DNA of 64,000 nt from DATKUC01 sp964553615 (GTDB lineage: Bacteria; Spirochaetota; Spirochaetia; DSM-27196; DATKUC01): positions 13,710 through 77,709 of the forward strand of contig CAZKMA010000016.1 of assembly GCA_964553615.1 (NCBI GenBank), written 5' to 3'. Within the stretch, counting starts at the first letter, position 1. Every line of letters begins with the position of its first letter. The notes under the pieces were generated by a model, which did no database searches, had not been told where the DNA came from, and worked only from the letters and a program-made list of their open reading frames with translations. Positions 44,561 to 52,972 of the stretch are shown here, one piece after another. The position numbers and the translations under genes are program-made.

Positions 44561-47500
44561 CTAGAAATTGCTCCCCTGACGGTTAATGAGTTCCTCATCC
44601 CGTTCGGTAAGGGGTATTTGCTTGCCCTTGGAGTCGTAGATTGACATGTCAAGCGCAAGCCCCCGGAGTTCCTGCACGAGCACGTTGAACGACTCCGGAA
44701 CACCCGCAGCCGTCGACGGCTCCCCTTTTACTATGCTCTCATAAATCTTGGCACGACCGGTCATGTCGTCGGACTTGATGGTAAGAAGTTCCTGAAGCGT
44801 ATTCGCGGCGCCGTATGCCTCGAGTGCCCAGACCTCCATCTCACCGAGCCGTTGTCCACCGAACTGCGCCTTGCCACCAAGCGGTTGCTGGGTTACAAGC
44901 GAATAGGGTCCGGTAGATCGCGCATGCATCTTGTCGTCCACAAGATGGTGGAGCTTCAGCATGTACATGTAGCCGACCATGACGTCGTTCTCAAAACGTT
45001 CTCCGGTCCGACCATCGTGAAGCGTGATCTTTGATGACACCGGCAAACCGGCCTTCGTGAGCCGGTCTTCGATCTGCTGATTCGTGGCGGATTCGAACAC
45101 CGGCGTTGCGTACCACTCGTCAAGTGCGACCGCGGCCCATCCTAATTCGGTTTCAAGGATCTGGCCAAGATTCATACGCGACGGTACACCAAGCGGGTTC
45201 AGACAGATGTCCAGCGGAGTACCATCAGCCATGTACGGCATGTCTTCACTCGCGAGAACCCGGGCGACAACACCTTTGTTGCCGTGCCGGCCGGCCATCT
45301 TGTCTCCTTCCTGGAGCTTGCGTTTCGTCGCAATCAGGACCTTCACTACTTCGTCGACACCAGGAGAAAGATCATCGCCTTCGCTCCGTCGCAGTCGCTG
45401 GACATCGATGACGGTTCCTTCAACACCGTGAGGAACCCGCAAGGAGGTGTCACGCACCTCTTTTGCCTTCTCACCGAAAATGGAGTTCAGCAGTTTGAAC
45501 TCAGGCGTCGTTTCAGTCTCGCTCTTTGGCGTAACTTTTCCGACCAGGATATATCCGGACTTCACCTTTGCGCCGACGCGGACAATCCCCTCTTCGTCGA
45601 GTTGATCCAGCGCCTTCTCCGAGGTATTCGGGATATCACGCGTAATCTTCTCCGGTCCGAGCTTCGTCTCCCGCACGTCAACGGAAAACTCCTTGATATG
45701 GATAGACGTGAAGATGTCTTCCTTGACCACGTTTTCGGAGATCAGGATTGCATCTTCGAAGTTGTACCCGTTCCACGGCACAAAACCGACGAGAACGTTT
45801 CTTCCCAGAGCGAGCTCGCCCATGAAGGTCGCGGGCCCGTCGGCTATTACGTCCCCTTTGGCAAGTTTCTGGCCGAACCGTGCAATCGGCTTTTGAATGT
45901 AACAGGTATCCTGGTTCGTCCGCTGATACTTGATCATCGGATATTCGTCGCGGTCGTCCTTGGATTTCGCTCCATCGGGTTTAACAACGACCTTCATCGA
46001 TGATACATATTCCACAACCCCGGCCCGTCTCGCCTTCACGAGCACACCCGAATCGTAGGCGGTCTTGCCTTCCATACCCGTTCCAACGCGCGGTGGCTCC
46101 GGAAAGACGAGCGGGACCGCCTGGCGCTGCATATTGCTTCCCATGAGCGCGCGGTTCGCATCGTCGTGCTCGAGGAAGGGAATAAGACTCGCCGAAACCG
46201 AGATGATCTGCTTCGGAGACACGTCCATGTAGGCAATGTCTTCCGGTGGACGAACGGTATAGTCGCCGGACTTCCGCACGGATATCTGACTTGCCAGGAA
46301 TTTGCCGGCTTTGTCCACCGGAGCACTCGCCTGAGCAATGTAGTGTTTTTCTTCGTCCATTGCCGAAAGATATTCAATGTCCTTGCTGACCTTTCCGGAC
46401 TTGACCTTTCTATAGGGGGTTTCGAGGAAACCGTATTCATTTACACGAGTGTAGATTGCAAGCGATACAATAAGACCGATGTTCGGACCTTCGGGAGTCT
46501 CAATCGGACACATTCTCCCGTAATGGGTGTAATGAACATCCCGAACTTCAAAGCCTGCGCGGTCCCGTGAAAGCCCTCCGGGTCCCAGTGCATTAAGCCG
46601 CCGTTTATGGGTCAGCTCGGAAAGCGGATTCACCTGATCCATGAATTGAGAGAGCTGACTCGAGCCAAAGAACTCTTTGATTGCGGCAACTATCGGCTTT
46701 ATTGAGATCAGATCCTGAGGCTTGATCGTATCGGTCTCTTTCAGAGACATACGCTCCTTGGCAATGCGCTCCATTCGCGAAAAAGCAGTTTTGAGTTGAT
46801 TTGCCAGAAGCTCACCTACGCTCCGAACGCGCCGGTTACCCAGATGATCAATGTCGTCCACATTCGACTCACCGATATACACCTTGATGAGATATCGCAT
46901 GGTATTTACGATATCTTCCCGGGTGAGAGTCTGTTCCTCCACCGGCGCATCGTAGTCGAATTTCTTGTTCAGCTTGTACCGGCCAACCCGGCCGAGGTCG
47001 TAGCGGCGCGAAGTGAAAAACATCGAATTAAAGTCTTTCTCTGCGCTCTCCACGGTAATCGGCTCACCCGGCATGATAATTGCGTACACGGCCGCAAGCG
47101 CATCTTCCTTGGAAGGCTCGTCGCGCCCCGCATCCGCGCGGGTGTACTTGCTCTCTTCACGCTCGAAACAGTTCAGAATGATGTCCGAATGCAATGAATC
47201 GGAGTTGTCGGAATCGATTACCTCGATGGTCTCCACTCCGGAATGGATCAGCTCATCAACATCGTGCGGATGAATCTTTTCACCGGCACGGTACAACTTC
47301 TTCTCAGCATCGTTTTCGGTCACGAATACCGGACGAGCAAGCACCCGGTTGACCATCTGTTCCTTGAGCTCGCGGTCTTCGGACACGCGCAGAGAGGATG
47401 TCTTATAGAAAAGATCGATAATCTTCTCCCGCGTGTCGTAACCGAGAGCACGCAGGAAAAGGGTACCAAGAATCCTCTTCTTCCGGTCTATCTTCGCGTA

Positions 47501-48061
47501 TACAAGTTCTTTCTTCTGATCAATTTCAAACTCGAGCCAGCTTCCGCGGTAAGGAATGATGCGGGAAGAGTAGATACCCTTCTCGTGTGAGAAGATCACA
47601 CCCGGTGACCGGTGGATCTGGCTTACCACAACACGTTCGGCGCCGTTAACAACAAAGGTCCCCCGATCGCTCATGAGGGGGATATCTCCCATGTAAATGT
47701 CTTTCTGTCGAATTTCGCCGGTCTCCAGAAAGACCAGATTAATCCGCGCCTTTATCGGCACGGCAAACGTATGACCTTTCTGCTTGCACTCGAACTCGCT
47801 GAACTTGATATTCTCTTCGTCCAGGGTATAGTGATCGTATTCAAGCCGCATATCGCCGGCCTGACTCTCTATAGGAAATATGCTCTGAAAAACGTCTTCG
47901 AGCCCCTGAGTGAGCGGCGGGAGCCCCTGCAGCATACGTTCCCGCTGCAAAAACCGTTCATATGAAGACAGTTGTATATCCACAAGGTCCGGCAGATCCA
48001 TGACCCTATCTGCTTCCTGACCGACAGTAACACGCTGAATCGGTTTCGTTCTATCAAACAT
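44561..48061 (-). CDS. rpoB: RNA polymerase subunit beta
   Basis: The second large RNA polymerase subunit, 1166 residues, shorter than in E. coli because some lineage-specific insertions are missing. The rifampicin pocket reads SSQLSQFMDQVNPLSELTHK followed by RRLNALGPGG, so Asn490 (codon 46592-46594) takes the place of E. coli Ser531. Spirochaetes carry this Asn and are naturally rifampicin-resistant. Other hallmarks are HYGRMCPIETPEGPNIGLI and GRHGNKGVVARV. A hairpin precedes it in the rplL-rpoB spacer. Confidence 0.98.
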   Translation of the reverse strand: MFDRTKPIQRVTVGQEADRVMDLPDLVDIQLSSYERFLQRERMLQGLPPLTQGLEDVFQSIFPIESQAGDMRLEYDHYTLDEENIKFSEFECKQKGHTFAVPIKARINLVFLETGEIRQKDIYMGDIPLMSDRGTFVVNGAERVVVSQIHRSPGVIFSHEKGIYSSRIIPYRGSWLEFEIDQKKELVYAKIDRKKRILGTLFLRALGYDTREKIIDLFYKTSSLRVSEDRELKEQMVNRVLARPVFVTENDAEKKLYRAGEKIHPHDVDELIHSGVETIEVIDSDNSDSLHSDIILNCFEREESKYTRADAGRDEPSKEDALAAVYAIIMPGEPITVESAEKDFNSMFFTSRRYDLGRVGRYKLNKKFDYDAPVEEQTLTREDIVNTMRYLIKVYIGESNVDDIDHLGNRRVRSVGELLANQLKTAFSRMERIAKERMSLKETDTIKPQDLISIKPIVAAIKEFFGSSQLSQFMDQVNPLSELTHKRRLNALGPGGLSRDRAGFEVRDVHYTHYGRMCPIETPEGPNIGLIVSLAIYTRVNEYGFLETPYRKVKSGKVSKDIEYLSAMDEEKHYIAQASAPVDKAGKFLASQISVRKSGDYTVRPPEDIAYMDVSPKQIISVSASLIPFLEHDDANRALMGSNMQRQAVPLVFPEPPRVGTGMEGKTAYDSGVLVKARRAGVVEYVSSMKVVVKPDGAKSKDDRDEYPMIKYQRTNQDTCYIQKPIARFGQKLAKGDVIADGPATFMGELALGRNVLVGFVPWNGYNFEDAILISENVVKEDIFTSIHIKEFSVDVRETKLGPEKITRDIPNTSEKALDQLDEEGIVRVGAKVKSGYILVGKVTPKSETETTPEFKLLNSIFGEKAKEVRDTSLRVPHGVEGTVIDVQRLRRSEGDDLSPGVDEVVKVLIATKRKLQEGDKMAGRHGNKGVVARVLASEDMPYMADGTPLDICLNPLGVPSRMNLGQILETELGWAAVALDEWYATPVFESATNQQIEDRLTKAGLPVSSKITLHDGRTGERFENDVMVGYMYMLKLHHLVDDKMHARSTGPYSLVTQQPLGGKAQFGGQRLGEMEVWALEAYGAANTLQELLTIKSDDMTGRAKIYESIVKGEPSTAAGVPESFNVLVQELRGLALDMSIYDSKGKQIPLTERDEELINRQGSNF

Positions 48062-48121
48062 TCATGCCTCCCATGGAGAGTAGGACCCTGCCCGGCGGCG
48101 ACCTAAGCGAGGAGAGAAATA

Positions 48122-48154
48122 GACACCACCGGAACCTTCGATTCCGGTGGTGTC
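48122..48154 (-). terminator. Attenuator-like hairpin between rplL and rpoB
   Basis: A perfect 13-base-pair stem (48122-48134 with 48142-48154) and 7-base loop, followed on the minus strand by the pyrimidine-rich TATTTCTCTCC. A partial terminator at this place sets the ribosome to polymerase ratio in many bacteria. Confidence 0.65.
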
Positions 48155-48191
48155 GCGAGTAGTCTGCACCTGTGAGTACGAGAGACTCGAA

Positions 48192-48578
48192 TTATTGAAT
48201 CTCAACAACTGAGCCAGCTGCTTCCAGCTTCTTCTTGATCTCGTTTGCCTCGTCCTTGGATACCGCCTCTTTGACGGCCTTTCCACCTGCTTCAACAAGA
48301 TCCTTTGCCTCTTTCAGCCCGAGTCCCGTAATAGCACGTACCTCTTTGATGACCGGAATCTTCGCACCATCATTCACACTCTTCAGAATGACGTTGAACT
48401 CCGTCTGCTCTTCCACAGCCTCGCCACCGTCGGCTGCCGCGCCAACCGCCGCTACTGCCACAGGAGCCGCTGCAGTTACCCCGAATTTCTCCTCCATTGC
48501 CTTGACCAGCTCCGAAACCTGGAGCACAGTCATGTTCGCAATGGCATCCAATATCTCTTCGTTACCCAGTGTTGCCAT
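48192..48578 (-). CDS. rplL: 50S ribosomal protein L7/L12
   Basis: The stalk protein that recruits translation factors, present in several copies per ribosome. The ATG at 48578 has GGAGA upstream and gives 128 residues: N-terminal dimer domain (NEEILDAIANMTVLQVSELV), Ala/Gly-rich hinge, and factor-binding domain with IKEVRAITGLGLKEAKDLVE. A longer frame from 48623 is unlikely. Confidence 0.97.
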   Translation of the reverse strand: MATLGNEEILDAIANMTVLQVSELVKAMEEKFGVTAAAPVAVAAVGAAADGGEAVEEQTEFNVILKSVNDGAKIPVIKEVRAITGLGLKEAKDLVEAGGKAVKEAVSKDEANEIKKKLEAAGSVVEIQ

Positions 48579-48679
48579 ATTATCTTCTCCTTTCAATTTT
48601 ATTGTTGTCCCGGACGATAGCATGCAACACAGGATCGAAGACTAACGCCCGGTTCAATTCCCACTCTGGGGGGCTACCG

Positions 48680-49225
48680 CTACGCGGCAGCCTTCTTGTC
48701 CGCAACCGCCTGGAGCGTGCGAACCAGCTTGCTCGATACGCCCTTCATGGCGTACATCATGTTCGTAAGCGGCGCATTCATGGTGCCCATCAACATTGCT
48801 ATGAGCGCCTCCCGGCCCGGGAGCTTCCCGTACGCCTCGATCTGCGCTGAATCAAAGACGCTACCGGCAATAAGCCCGCCTTTGACCTGAACAGACCACT
48901 CCTTCGCAAAATCGAAAAGCGACTTTACAACCGGACCCGACTCGCCCCGCGCAATTGCAACTGCGGTCGGACCAACGAGGTAGGAAGATACCTCCTCCGG
49001 CGACTTCATCTGCTGGAACGCGATTTTTGCATAGTTGTTCTTGATGACCCGGTATTCGGCCTGCTGCTCACGCAGTTTGGACCGCAGCTGGGTAATCTGA
49101 TCAACTGTAAGCCCTCGATAGTCGGTGAATACAAAGTCCGTTGCCTCACCAAACCGTTCTTTCAGAGCCGCTACCGCGTCTCGTTTTGCATCATTTACTC
49201 GTGTTTCGTATGTAAGTTCAGACAT
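48680..49225 (-). CDS. rplJ: 50S ribosomal protein L10
   Basis: The stalk base that holds L7/L12 dimers. The 181 residues include the rRNA-binding part VFTDYRGLTVDQITQLRSKL, AEYRVIKNNYAKIAFQQMKS and the C-terminal helix ending in AVADKKAAA. Only 15 bases separate it from rplA, so the usual L10 autoregulatory leader would have to lie inside rplA. Confidence 0.97.
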   Translation of the reverse strand: MSELTYETRVNDAKRDAVAALKERFGEATDFVFTDYRGLTVDQITQLRSKLREQQAEYRVIKNNYAKIAFQQMKSPEEVSSYLVGPTAVAIARGESGPVVKSLFDFAKEWSVQVKGGLIAGSVFDSAQIEAYGKLPGREALIAMLMGTMNAPLTNMMYAMKGVSSKLVRTLQAVADKKAAA

Positions 49226-49240
49226 TCGATCCCCCTGTCC

Positions 49241-49927
49241 CTAAACGGCTTTCTCGACCGAACGAAGCACCTTGACACCAGGCCCCATGGTGGAACTCAA
49301 CGCAACGGTCTTGACGAACTCGCCCTTTGTGTCCGTAGGCCTGCGACGCTCCACCTCTGAAACAACAACGTCGATGTTTTCTTTCAGCTGGCTCGGTTCC
49401 ATGGAGACCTTTCCGACCGCAAGGTGTATTACACCAGTCTTGTCTGCGCGGAACTCCACACGCCCTTTGCGCAATTCGGCGATTGCGCCCTTCAGGTCGA
49501 AGGTAACGGTCTGTGTTTTCGGATTCGGCATAAGTCCGCGACGTCCGAGGATAGGACCGAGACGGCCGACATCCTTCATCATGTCCGGCGTTGCAACGGC
49601 AACATCGAAATCCATCCACCCACCCTTGATCTTTTCGATCAGGTCGTCGTCTCCGACGATGGTGGCTCCGGACTCCTCGGCCTCACGGGCCTTCTCTCCC
49701 TTTGCGAACACCAGGATCTTCTTTTCACTGGTAAACTGGTGAGGCAAAACGACCGTGTCCCTGACGGTTCCACTCTTCTTGAGGTTCAGATTCAGGGATA
49801 TTTCTACCGTCTCATCGAACTTAGCAAACGACATCTCCTTAACGAGGGAGATTGCTTCTTCGGTTGCATAGGCCTTCTGCGGATCATACTTTCCAAGTGA
49901 GAGTTTGTATTTCTTTCCGTGACTCAT
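49241..49927 (-). CDS. rplA: 50S ribosomal protein L1
   Basis: Forms the mobile L1 stalk that releases deacylated tRNA. The 228 residues contain KFDETVEISLNLNLKKSGTV, ATPDMMKDVGRLGPILGRRG and LMPNPKTQTVTFDLKGAIAE. It overlaps the rplK gene by four bases. Confidence 0.98.
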   Translation of the reverse strand: MSHGKKYKLSLGKYDPQKAYATEEAISLVKEMSFAKFDETVEISLNLNLKKSGTVRDTVVLPHQFTSEKKILVFAKGEKAREAEESGATIVGDDDLIEKIKGGWMDFDVAVATPDMMKDVGRLGPILGRRGLMPNPKTQTVTFDLKGAIAELRKGRVEFRADKTGVIHLAVGKVSMEPSQLKENIDVVVSEVERRRPTDTKGEFVKTVALSSTMGPGVKVLRSVEKAV

Positions 49928-50361
49928 ACTTTCGGCTCCACTTCAACACCCATGCTGCGCGCCGTTCCGGCGATAATTCGCATGGCCGCCGTGACGTCAT
50001 TCGCGTTCAGGTCCGGGAGTTTGAGCTCTGCAATCTCCCGCACTTTGTCCGCCGAAATCTTGCCCACTTTGGTGCGATGTGATTCCGGCGAGCCCTTTTC
50101 GAGGCCAATGGCCTTCTTGATAAGGACCGCTGCAGGCGGTGTCTTCGTAATAAAAGTGAACGTTCGATCCGCGTAGACCGTAATCACGACCGGGATAATG
50201 AGACCGGGCTCCATACTCTTTGTCACATCATTAAACTGCTGGACAAACTGCGGAGCACTCACACCGTGAGGCCCGAGCGCCGGACCAACCGGCGGCGCAG
50301 GAGTGGCCTTCCCCGCAGGAACCTGCAATTTAACGATGGCAGCTATCTTTTTCTTTGCCAA
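49924..50361 (-). CDS. rplK: 50S ribosomal protein L11, TTG start
   Basis: Part of the GTPase-associated centre and of stringent-response sensing. The 145 residues contain KLQVPAGKATPAPPVGPALG, PHGVSAPQFVQQFNDVTKSM and GTARSMGVEV. The start is a TTG at 50361, seven bases after AAAGGAGATGG; the ATG inside that site is out of frame. It overlaps rplA by four bases. Confidence 0.96.
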   Translation of the reverse strand: MAKKKIAAIVKLQVPAGKATPAPPVGPALGPHGVSAPQFVQQFNDVTKSMEPGLIIPVVITVYADRTFTFITKTPPAAVLIKKAIGLEKGSPESHRTKVGKISADKVREIAELKLPDLNANDVTAAMRIIAGTARSMGVEVEPKV

Positions 50362-50463
50362 CTTCCATCTCCTTTTGTGGTATTGTCGTCCGGGGTATTC
50401 GATCCGCCTCCCGGCGTGATCTCCGAACTCCCATCAGGACCCCTCGACGAAGGGCCCTCTTGC

Positions 50464-51018
50464 TCAGATCTTTTCTACCTGAAGAAAATCAACTTCGACA
50501 GGCGTCGCACGCCCGAAAATTCCAACCATGACACGCAATTTGCCCTTCTCGATATTCACCTCTTCAACAGTGCCGGTGAACGATTCAAACGGGCCTTCGA
50601 TTATCCGTACCTGCTCACTAACCGTGAAACTCTGTTTGGGCTTCAGTGTCTTGTCGCCCTTGATATCGCCAACTTTTTGAAGGATTGACCGTGCCTCTTC
50701 CTGGGAAATAGGCTGGGGCTTCGCGGCTGCCGAAGAACCGACAAACCCGGTGACGCCCTGAATCTTACGGATACCGGAACAGACAGTCTTCCAACCAAGA
50801 TCGGGAAGATCCATTTCCAGCAATATGTAGCCGGGAAGGAACTTCTTGGTCGTAATCTTCTTCTTTCCCTCTTTGATCTCAACGACCTGCTCGGATGGCA
50901 CCTTGATGTCCAGCACCGCGGTTTCCAGGAGGCCGTCTTCCATCATTCTTCGTATGGTTCTTTCGATTTTATTCTCATAACCGGAATATGTGTGCAGTAC
51001 GTACCAGCCCTTTGCCAT
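50464..51018 (-). CDS. nusG: Transcription elongation factor NusG
   Basis: Binds RNA polymerase and links it to Rho and the ribosome. The 184 residues have an NGN domain (WYVLHTYSGYENKIERTIRR) and a C-terminal KOW domain (VRIIEGPFESFTGTVEEVNI). A spacer of about 25 residues rich in Ser/Ala/Gln joins them. It follows secE by 109 bases and precedes rplK. Confidence 0.98.
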   Translation of the reverse strand: MAKGWYVLHTYSGYENKIERTIRRMMEDGLLETAVLDIKVPSEQVVEIKEGKKKITTKKFLPGYILLEMDLPDLGWKTVCSGIRKIQGVTGFVGSSAAAKPQPISQEEARSILQKVGDIKGDKTLKPKQSFTVSEQVRIIEGPFESFTGTVEEVNIEKGKLRVMVGIFGRATPVEVDFLQVEKI

Positions 51019-51127
51019 GTAACCCCTTCGTTTTTCGACGCTGTCGTCTCGATACGCATACCGTCACATCGCCGCGGTCCCACCGAACCGGGAAACAACG
51101 AATCAGCGATAGACACGCCTGACGACA

Positions 51128-51307
51128 CTAGAACAAGTAGTCAATTCCCCGAACAAGAAGGAAGTCAACAATGCCAAGAACGGCCGAAAATATCGCTACA
51201 GAAATAAGGACGACCTTGGTAGACGACCCGACTTCCTCGCGTGATGGCCAGACAACCTTACGGAGTTCTGCGTAACTGTCCTGGAAGAACGCTATCATCT
51301 TTTTCAT
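51128..51307 (-). CDS. secE: Protein translocase subunit SecE
   Basis: Stabilises the SecYEG channel. The ATG at 51307 (MKKMIAFFQDSYAELRKVVW) follows GAGGTG and gives 59 residues, the minimal one-helix SecE with conserved KVVWPSREE before the membrane segment. A longer frame from 51379 would run back into the tRNA spacer and is unlikely. Confidence 0.93.
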   Translation of the reverse strand: MKKMIAFFQDSYAELRKVVWPSREEVGSSTKVVLISVAIFSAVLGIVDFLLVRGIDYLF

Positions 51308-51382
51308 TCGCAGCACCTCAAAATCAATCCGCCCGAAAACACCCGCTGATCGCCCGGACCAGTCAGGCATATGAACCATGGA

Positions 51383-51456
51383 CAGGCCAGGTAGGATTCG
51401 AACCTACAACATCCGGTTTTGGAGACCGGCGCTCTAGCCGTTGGAGCTACTGGCCT
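51383..51456 (-). tRNA. tRNA-Trp (CCA)
   Basis: A 74-base tRNA on the minus strand. The acceptor stem pairs AGGCCAG with CTGGCCT and has G as discriminator base; the D stem is GCTC/GAGC; the anticodon stem CCGGT/ACCGG holds loop CTCCAAA with anticodon CCA; the T arm is GTAGG-TTCGAAT-CCTAC. The 3-prime CCA is not encoded. It sits between rpmG and secE, a common bacterial place. Confidence 0.97.
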
Positions 51457-51534
51457 AGGGAAACTCACGATACCAGTATTCCCGGTCGCGGAAAGCTCAT
51501 ATCGTGACGGCCGCCAGACTGCGGCCCCCATAGA

Positions 51535-51711
51535 CTACTTGACCTTCGTTTCCTTGTGAAGAGTATGCTTTCGATCGTGAGGGCAATACTTCTTCAACTC
51601 AAGTTTCGCCTGAGTATTTTTCCGGTTCTTCTGCGTGGTATAGTTCCTGCGGTTGCATTCACTGCACTGCAGGGCGATGAGCTCAACACTCTTCCCCTTT
51701 GCTTTTGCCAT
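51535..51711 (-). CDS. rpmG: 50S ribosomal protein L33
   Basis: A 58-residue large-subunit protein starting MAKAKGKSVELIALQCSECN and containing NYTTQKNRKNTQAKLELKKY. The first zinc pair (C16, C19) is present, but the second is only partly kept: CPHD has C43 with His45 and Asp46 where a second Cys is usual. A promoter lies upstream and tRNA-Trp follows. Confidence 0.95.
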   Translation of the reverse strand: MAKAKGKSVELIALQCSECNRRNYTTQKNRKNTQAKLELKKYCPHDRKHTLHKETKVK

Positions 51712-51743
51712 CCCGCAACACTCCTGTTTTCGCTCGAATGTTT

Positions 51744-51773
51744 AATATAGAACTTTCTCGCCATGCCTGTCAA
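51744..51773 (-). promoter_or_regulatory. Promoter upstream of rpmG
   Basis: On the minus strand a consensus TTGACA (51768-51773), an 18-base spacer and TATATT (51744-51749), about 33 bases before the rpmG ATG. Confidence 0.7.
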
Positions 51774-51871
51774 CGGCTGGAAGCATCTTCCGTGCCAAGC
51801 TGAGAATGGACGAGACAAAACACCCCTGCCACGTGGTTCCAGGCCCGGAGAACGACCGCGTCGTTTTCATC

Positions 51872-51901
51872 TTCCGTCCGACCTCCTTTCGGCAGACGGA
51901 A
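51872..51901 (-). other. Hairpin enclosing a perfect ribosome-binding site
   Basis: On the minus strand TTCCGTC and GACGGAA form a 7-base-pair stem. Its 16-base loop holds AAAGGAGGT (51881-51889), an ideal ribosome-binding site, with an ATG at 51870 opening a 42-codon frame that ends at 51742. Whether that frame is translated is unknown. Confidence 0.35.
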
Positions 51902-51980
51902 TGTCCGGGATAACAGGCAGAAAGGGCGATTGATCGCAATACTCCGCGGCGAACCATGCCGCAACGGAAAGTATTGTTTC

Positions 51981-52053
51981 AGCCCTCGATCGGATTCGAA
52001 CCGATGACCCCCACCTTACCATGGTGGTGCTCTACCAGCTGAGCTACAAGGGC
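51981..52053 (-). tRNA. tRNA-Thr (GGT)
   Basis: A 73-base tRNA on the minus strand. The acceptor stem pairs GCCCTTG with CGAGGGC (one G-T pair) and has T as discriminator; D stem GCTC/GAGC; anticodon stem CCACC/GGTGG with loop ATGGTAA, anticodon GGT; T arm ATCGG-TTCGAAT-CCGAT. No encoded CCA. A promoter lies 15 bases upstream. Confidence 0.97.
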
Positions 52054-52068
52054 GTTTGACGTGCAAGG

Positions 52069-52097
52069 AACATACCAGAGCCGTCGGTTTTTGTCAA
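52069..52097 (-). promoter_or_regulatory. Promoter for tRNA-Thr and following genes
   Basis: On the minus strand TTGACA (52092-52097), a 17-base spacer and TATGTT (52069-52074). The mature tRNA begins 15 bases after the -10 element. Confidence 0.75.
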
Positions 52098-52178
52098 CCT
52101 TACGCAGGATTGAATCCCCGAGAAAGGGCTGCGGCCCCTCCCCGATCAAACACCATGGAACTCCGGGTTTCGCCGCAA

Positions 52179-52229
52179 GTCGTCACTACTGTGACGTCGT
52201 CACTGCGGTGACGTCGTCACTGCGGTGAC
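52179..52229. repeat. Three tandem 17-base palindromic repeats
   Basis: Units start at 52179, 52196 and 52213, each exactly 17 bases. The second and third are identical; the first differs at three positions. Each unit contains GTCAC-nnnn-GTGAC, and unit borders form the shifted dyad GTGACGTCGTCAC. The array lies 12 bases past the flavodoxin stop and about 80 bases before the tRNA-Thr promoter. It may be a transcript-end hairpin array or a protein-binding cluster. Confidence 0.85.
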
Positions 52230-52241
52230 GCAGGCACTCTA

Positions 52242-52751
52242 CTATCGAAGAACTTTCTTGAGTGCGCCAACCCATTCCCGAATTCGGGAGTCGGTCTGGT
52301 CCGATTGATTATCCTCATCGATGACCAGCCCGATGAACTTTCCGTCCTGTTCGGCTCGGGAAGCGGTGAAGTTGTATCCTTCGCTGGAGGTGGCCCCCAG
52401 TACCATCCCGCCGTTTTGACGAACAATGCGTGCGAGTACCGCGACACCGTCCGCAAAGGTGTCCGGATAATTCTGCTGATCGGCCAGGCCGACGATGGCC
52501 ACCCTCTTGCCGGAAAAGTCTATCCTTTCGAGATCGCCGATGCGCTCGTCCCAATCGTCCTGCATGTCACCGGCGCCCCACGTGGACAGACAGCAAACCA
52601 GTCGATCTGCCGAACGCAGGGTCTCGAATGCTTCCGGATCCCGGATATTGTGGAGCTCGGCATTATCCTCCCCGAACGCACGCAGGACTTTGTTTGCAAC
52701 GTACTCGGTGTTTCCTGTCGAAGAGCCGAAGATGATCGCAATCTTTGCCAT
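52242..52751 (-). CDS. Long-chain flavodoxin
   Basis: A small FMN-containing electron carrier, 169 residues. The phosphate-binding loop is IIFGSSTGNTEYVA; the loops around the flavin are seen in STWGAGDMQDDW and VGLADQQNYPDTFADGV; a loop of the long-chain subclass lies near GATSSEGYNF. Length matches FldA-type flavodoxins. The ATG follows GAGGAGGAG. It has its own promoter and a leader of about 160 bases. Confidence 0.95.
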   Translation of the reverse strand: MAKIAIIFGSSTGNTEYVANKVLRAFGEDNAELHNIRDPEAFETLRSADRLVCCLSTWGAGDMQDDWDERIGDLERIDFSGKRVAIVGLADQQNYPDTFADGVAVLARIVRQNGGMVLGATSSEGYNFTASRAEQDGKFIGLVIDEDNQSDQTDSRIREWVGALKKVLR

Positions 52752-52784
52752 GAACTCCTCCTCGAAACGCCATTGGAACTCTTT

Positions 52785-52804
52785 TCGCAGCTGGAAAACT
52801 GCGA
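52785..52804 (-). other. Leader hairpin of the flavodoxin mRNA
   Basis: TCGCAG and CTGCGA form a 6-base-pair stem with an 8-base loop about 35 bases before the flavodoxin ATG. It lies within the long leader predicted from the upstream promoter. Role unknown. Confidence 0.35.
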
Positions 52805-52921
52805 TTGAGCCAAGACGTTATGGCAACCCACAAAAGTACACCAGAGCACCACGGAAGCTTCAAAGAGGAGCTCTCCAAGCCTCTTTCGCGCACTGAATCG
52901 GTATCGCTAATGAATGGAAAA

Positions 52922-52951
52922 ATTATTATAGGAACGGAAAGGCTCTGTCAA
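52922..52951 (-). promoter_or_regulatory. Promoter for flavodoxin
   Basis: On the minus strand TTGACA (52946-52951) is followed after 18 bases by AATAAT (52922-52927), or after 15 bases by a consensus TATAAT (52925-52930). The start point would be near 52915. Confidence 0.65.
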
Positions 52952-52972
52952 GCGAAGCGGGATGGAAGATTT

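Noticed and set aside
41276..44644. A 1122-codon open frame on the plus strand, antisense to rpoC
   Set aside because: It is a full shadow of rpoC in a fixed frame relation. It has no domain I recognise and no ribosome-binding site, and the codon bias of a conserved gene easily keeps the opposite strand open.
48640..48680. A tRNA T-arm-like GGTTCAATTCC between rplJ and rplL
   Set aside because: The flanking bases do not pair as a T stem and no acceptor, D or anticodon stems can be drawn.
52179..52229. A CRISPR array
   Set aside because: The 17-base units are directly adjacent with no unique spacers, and no cas gene is nearby.
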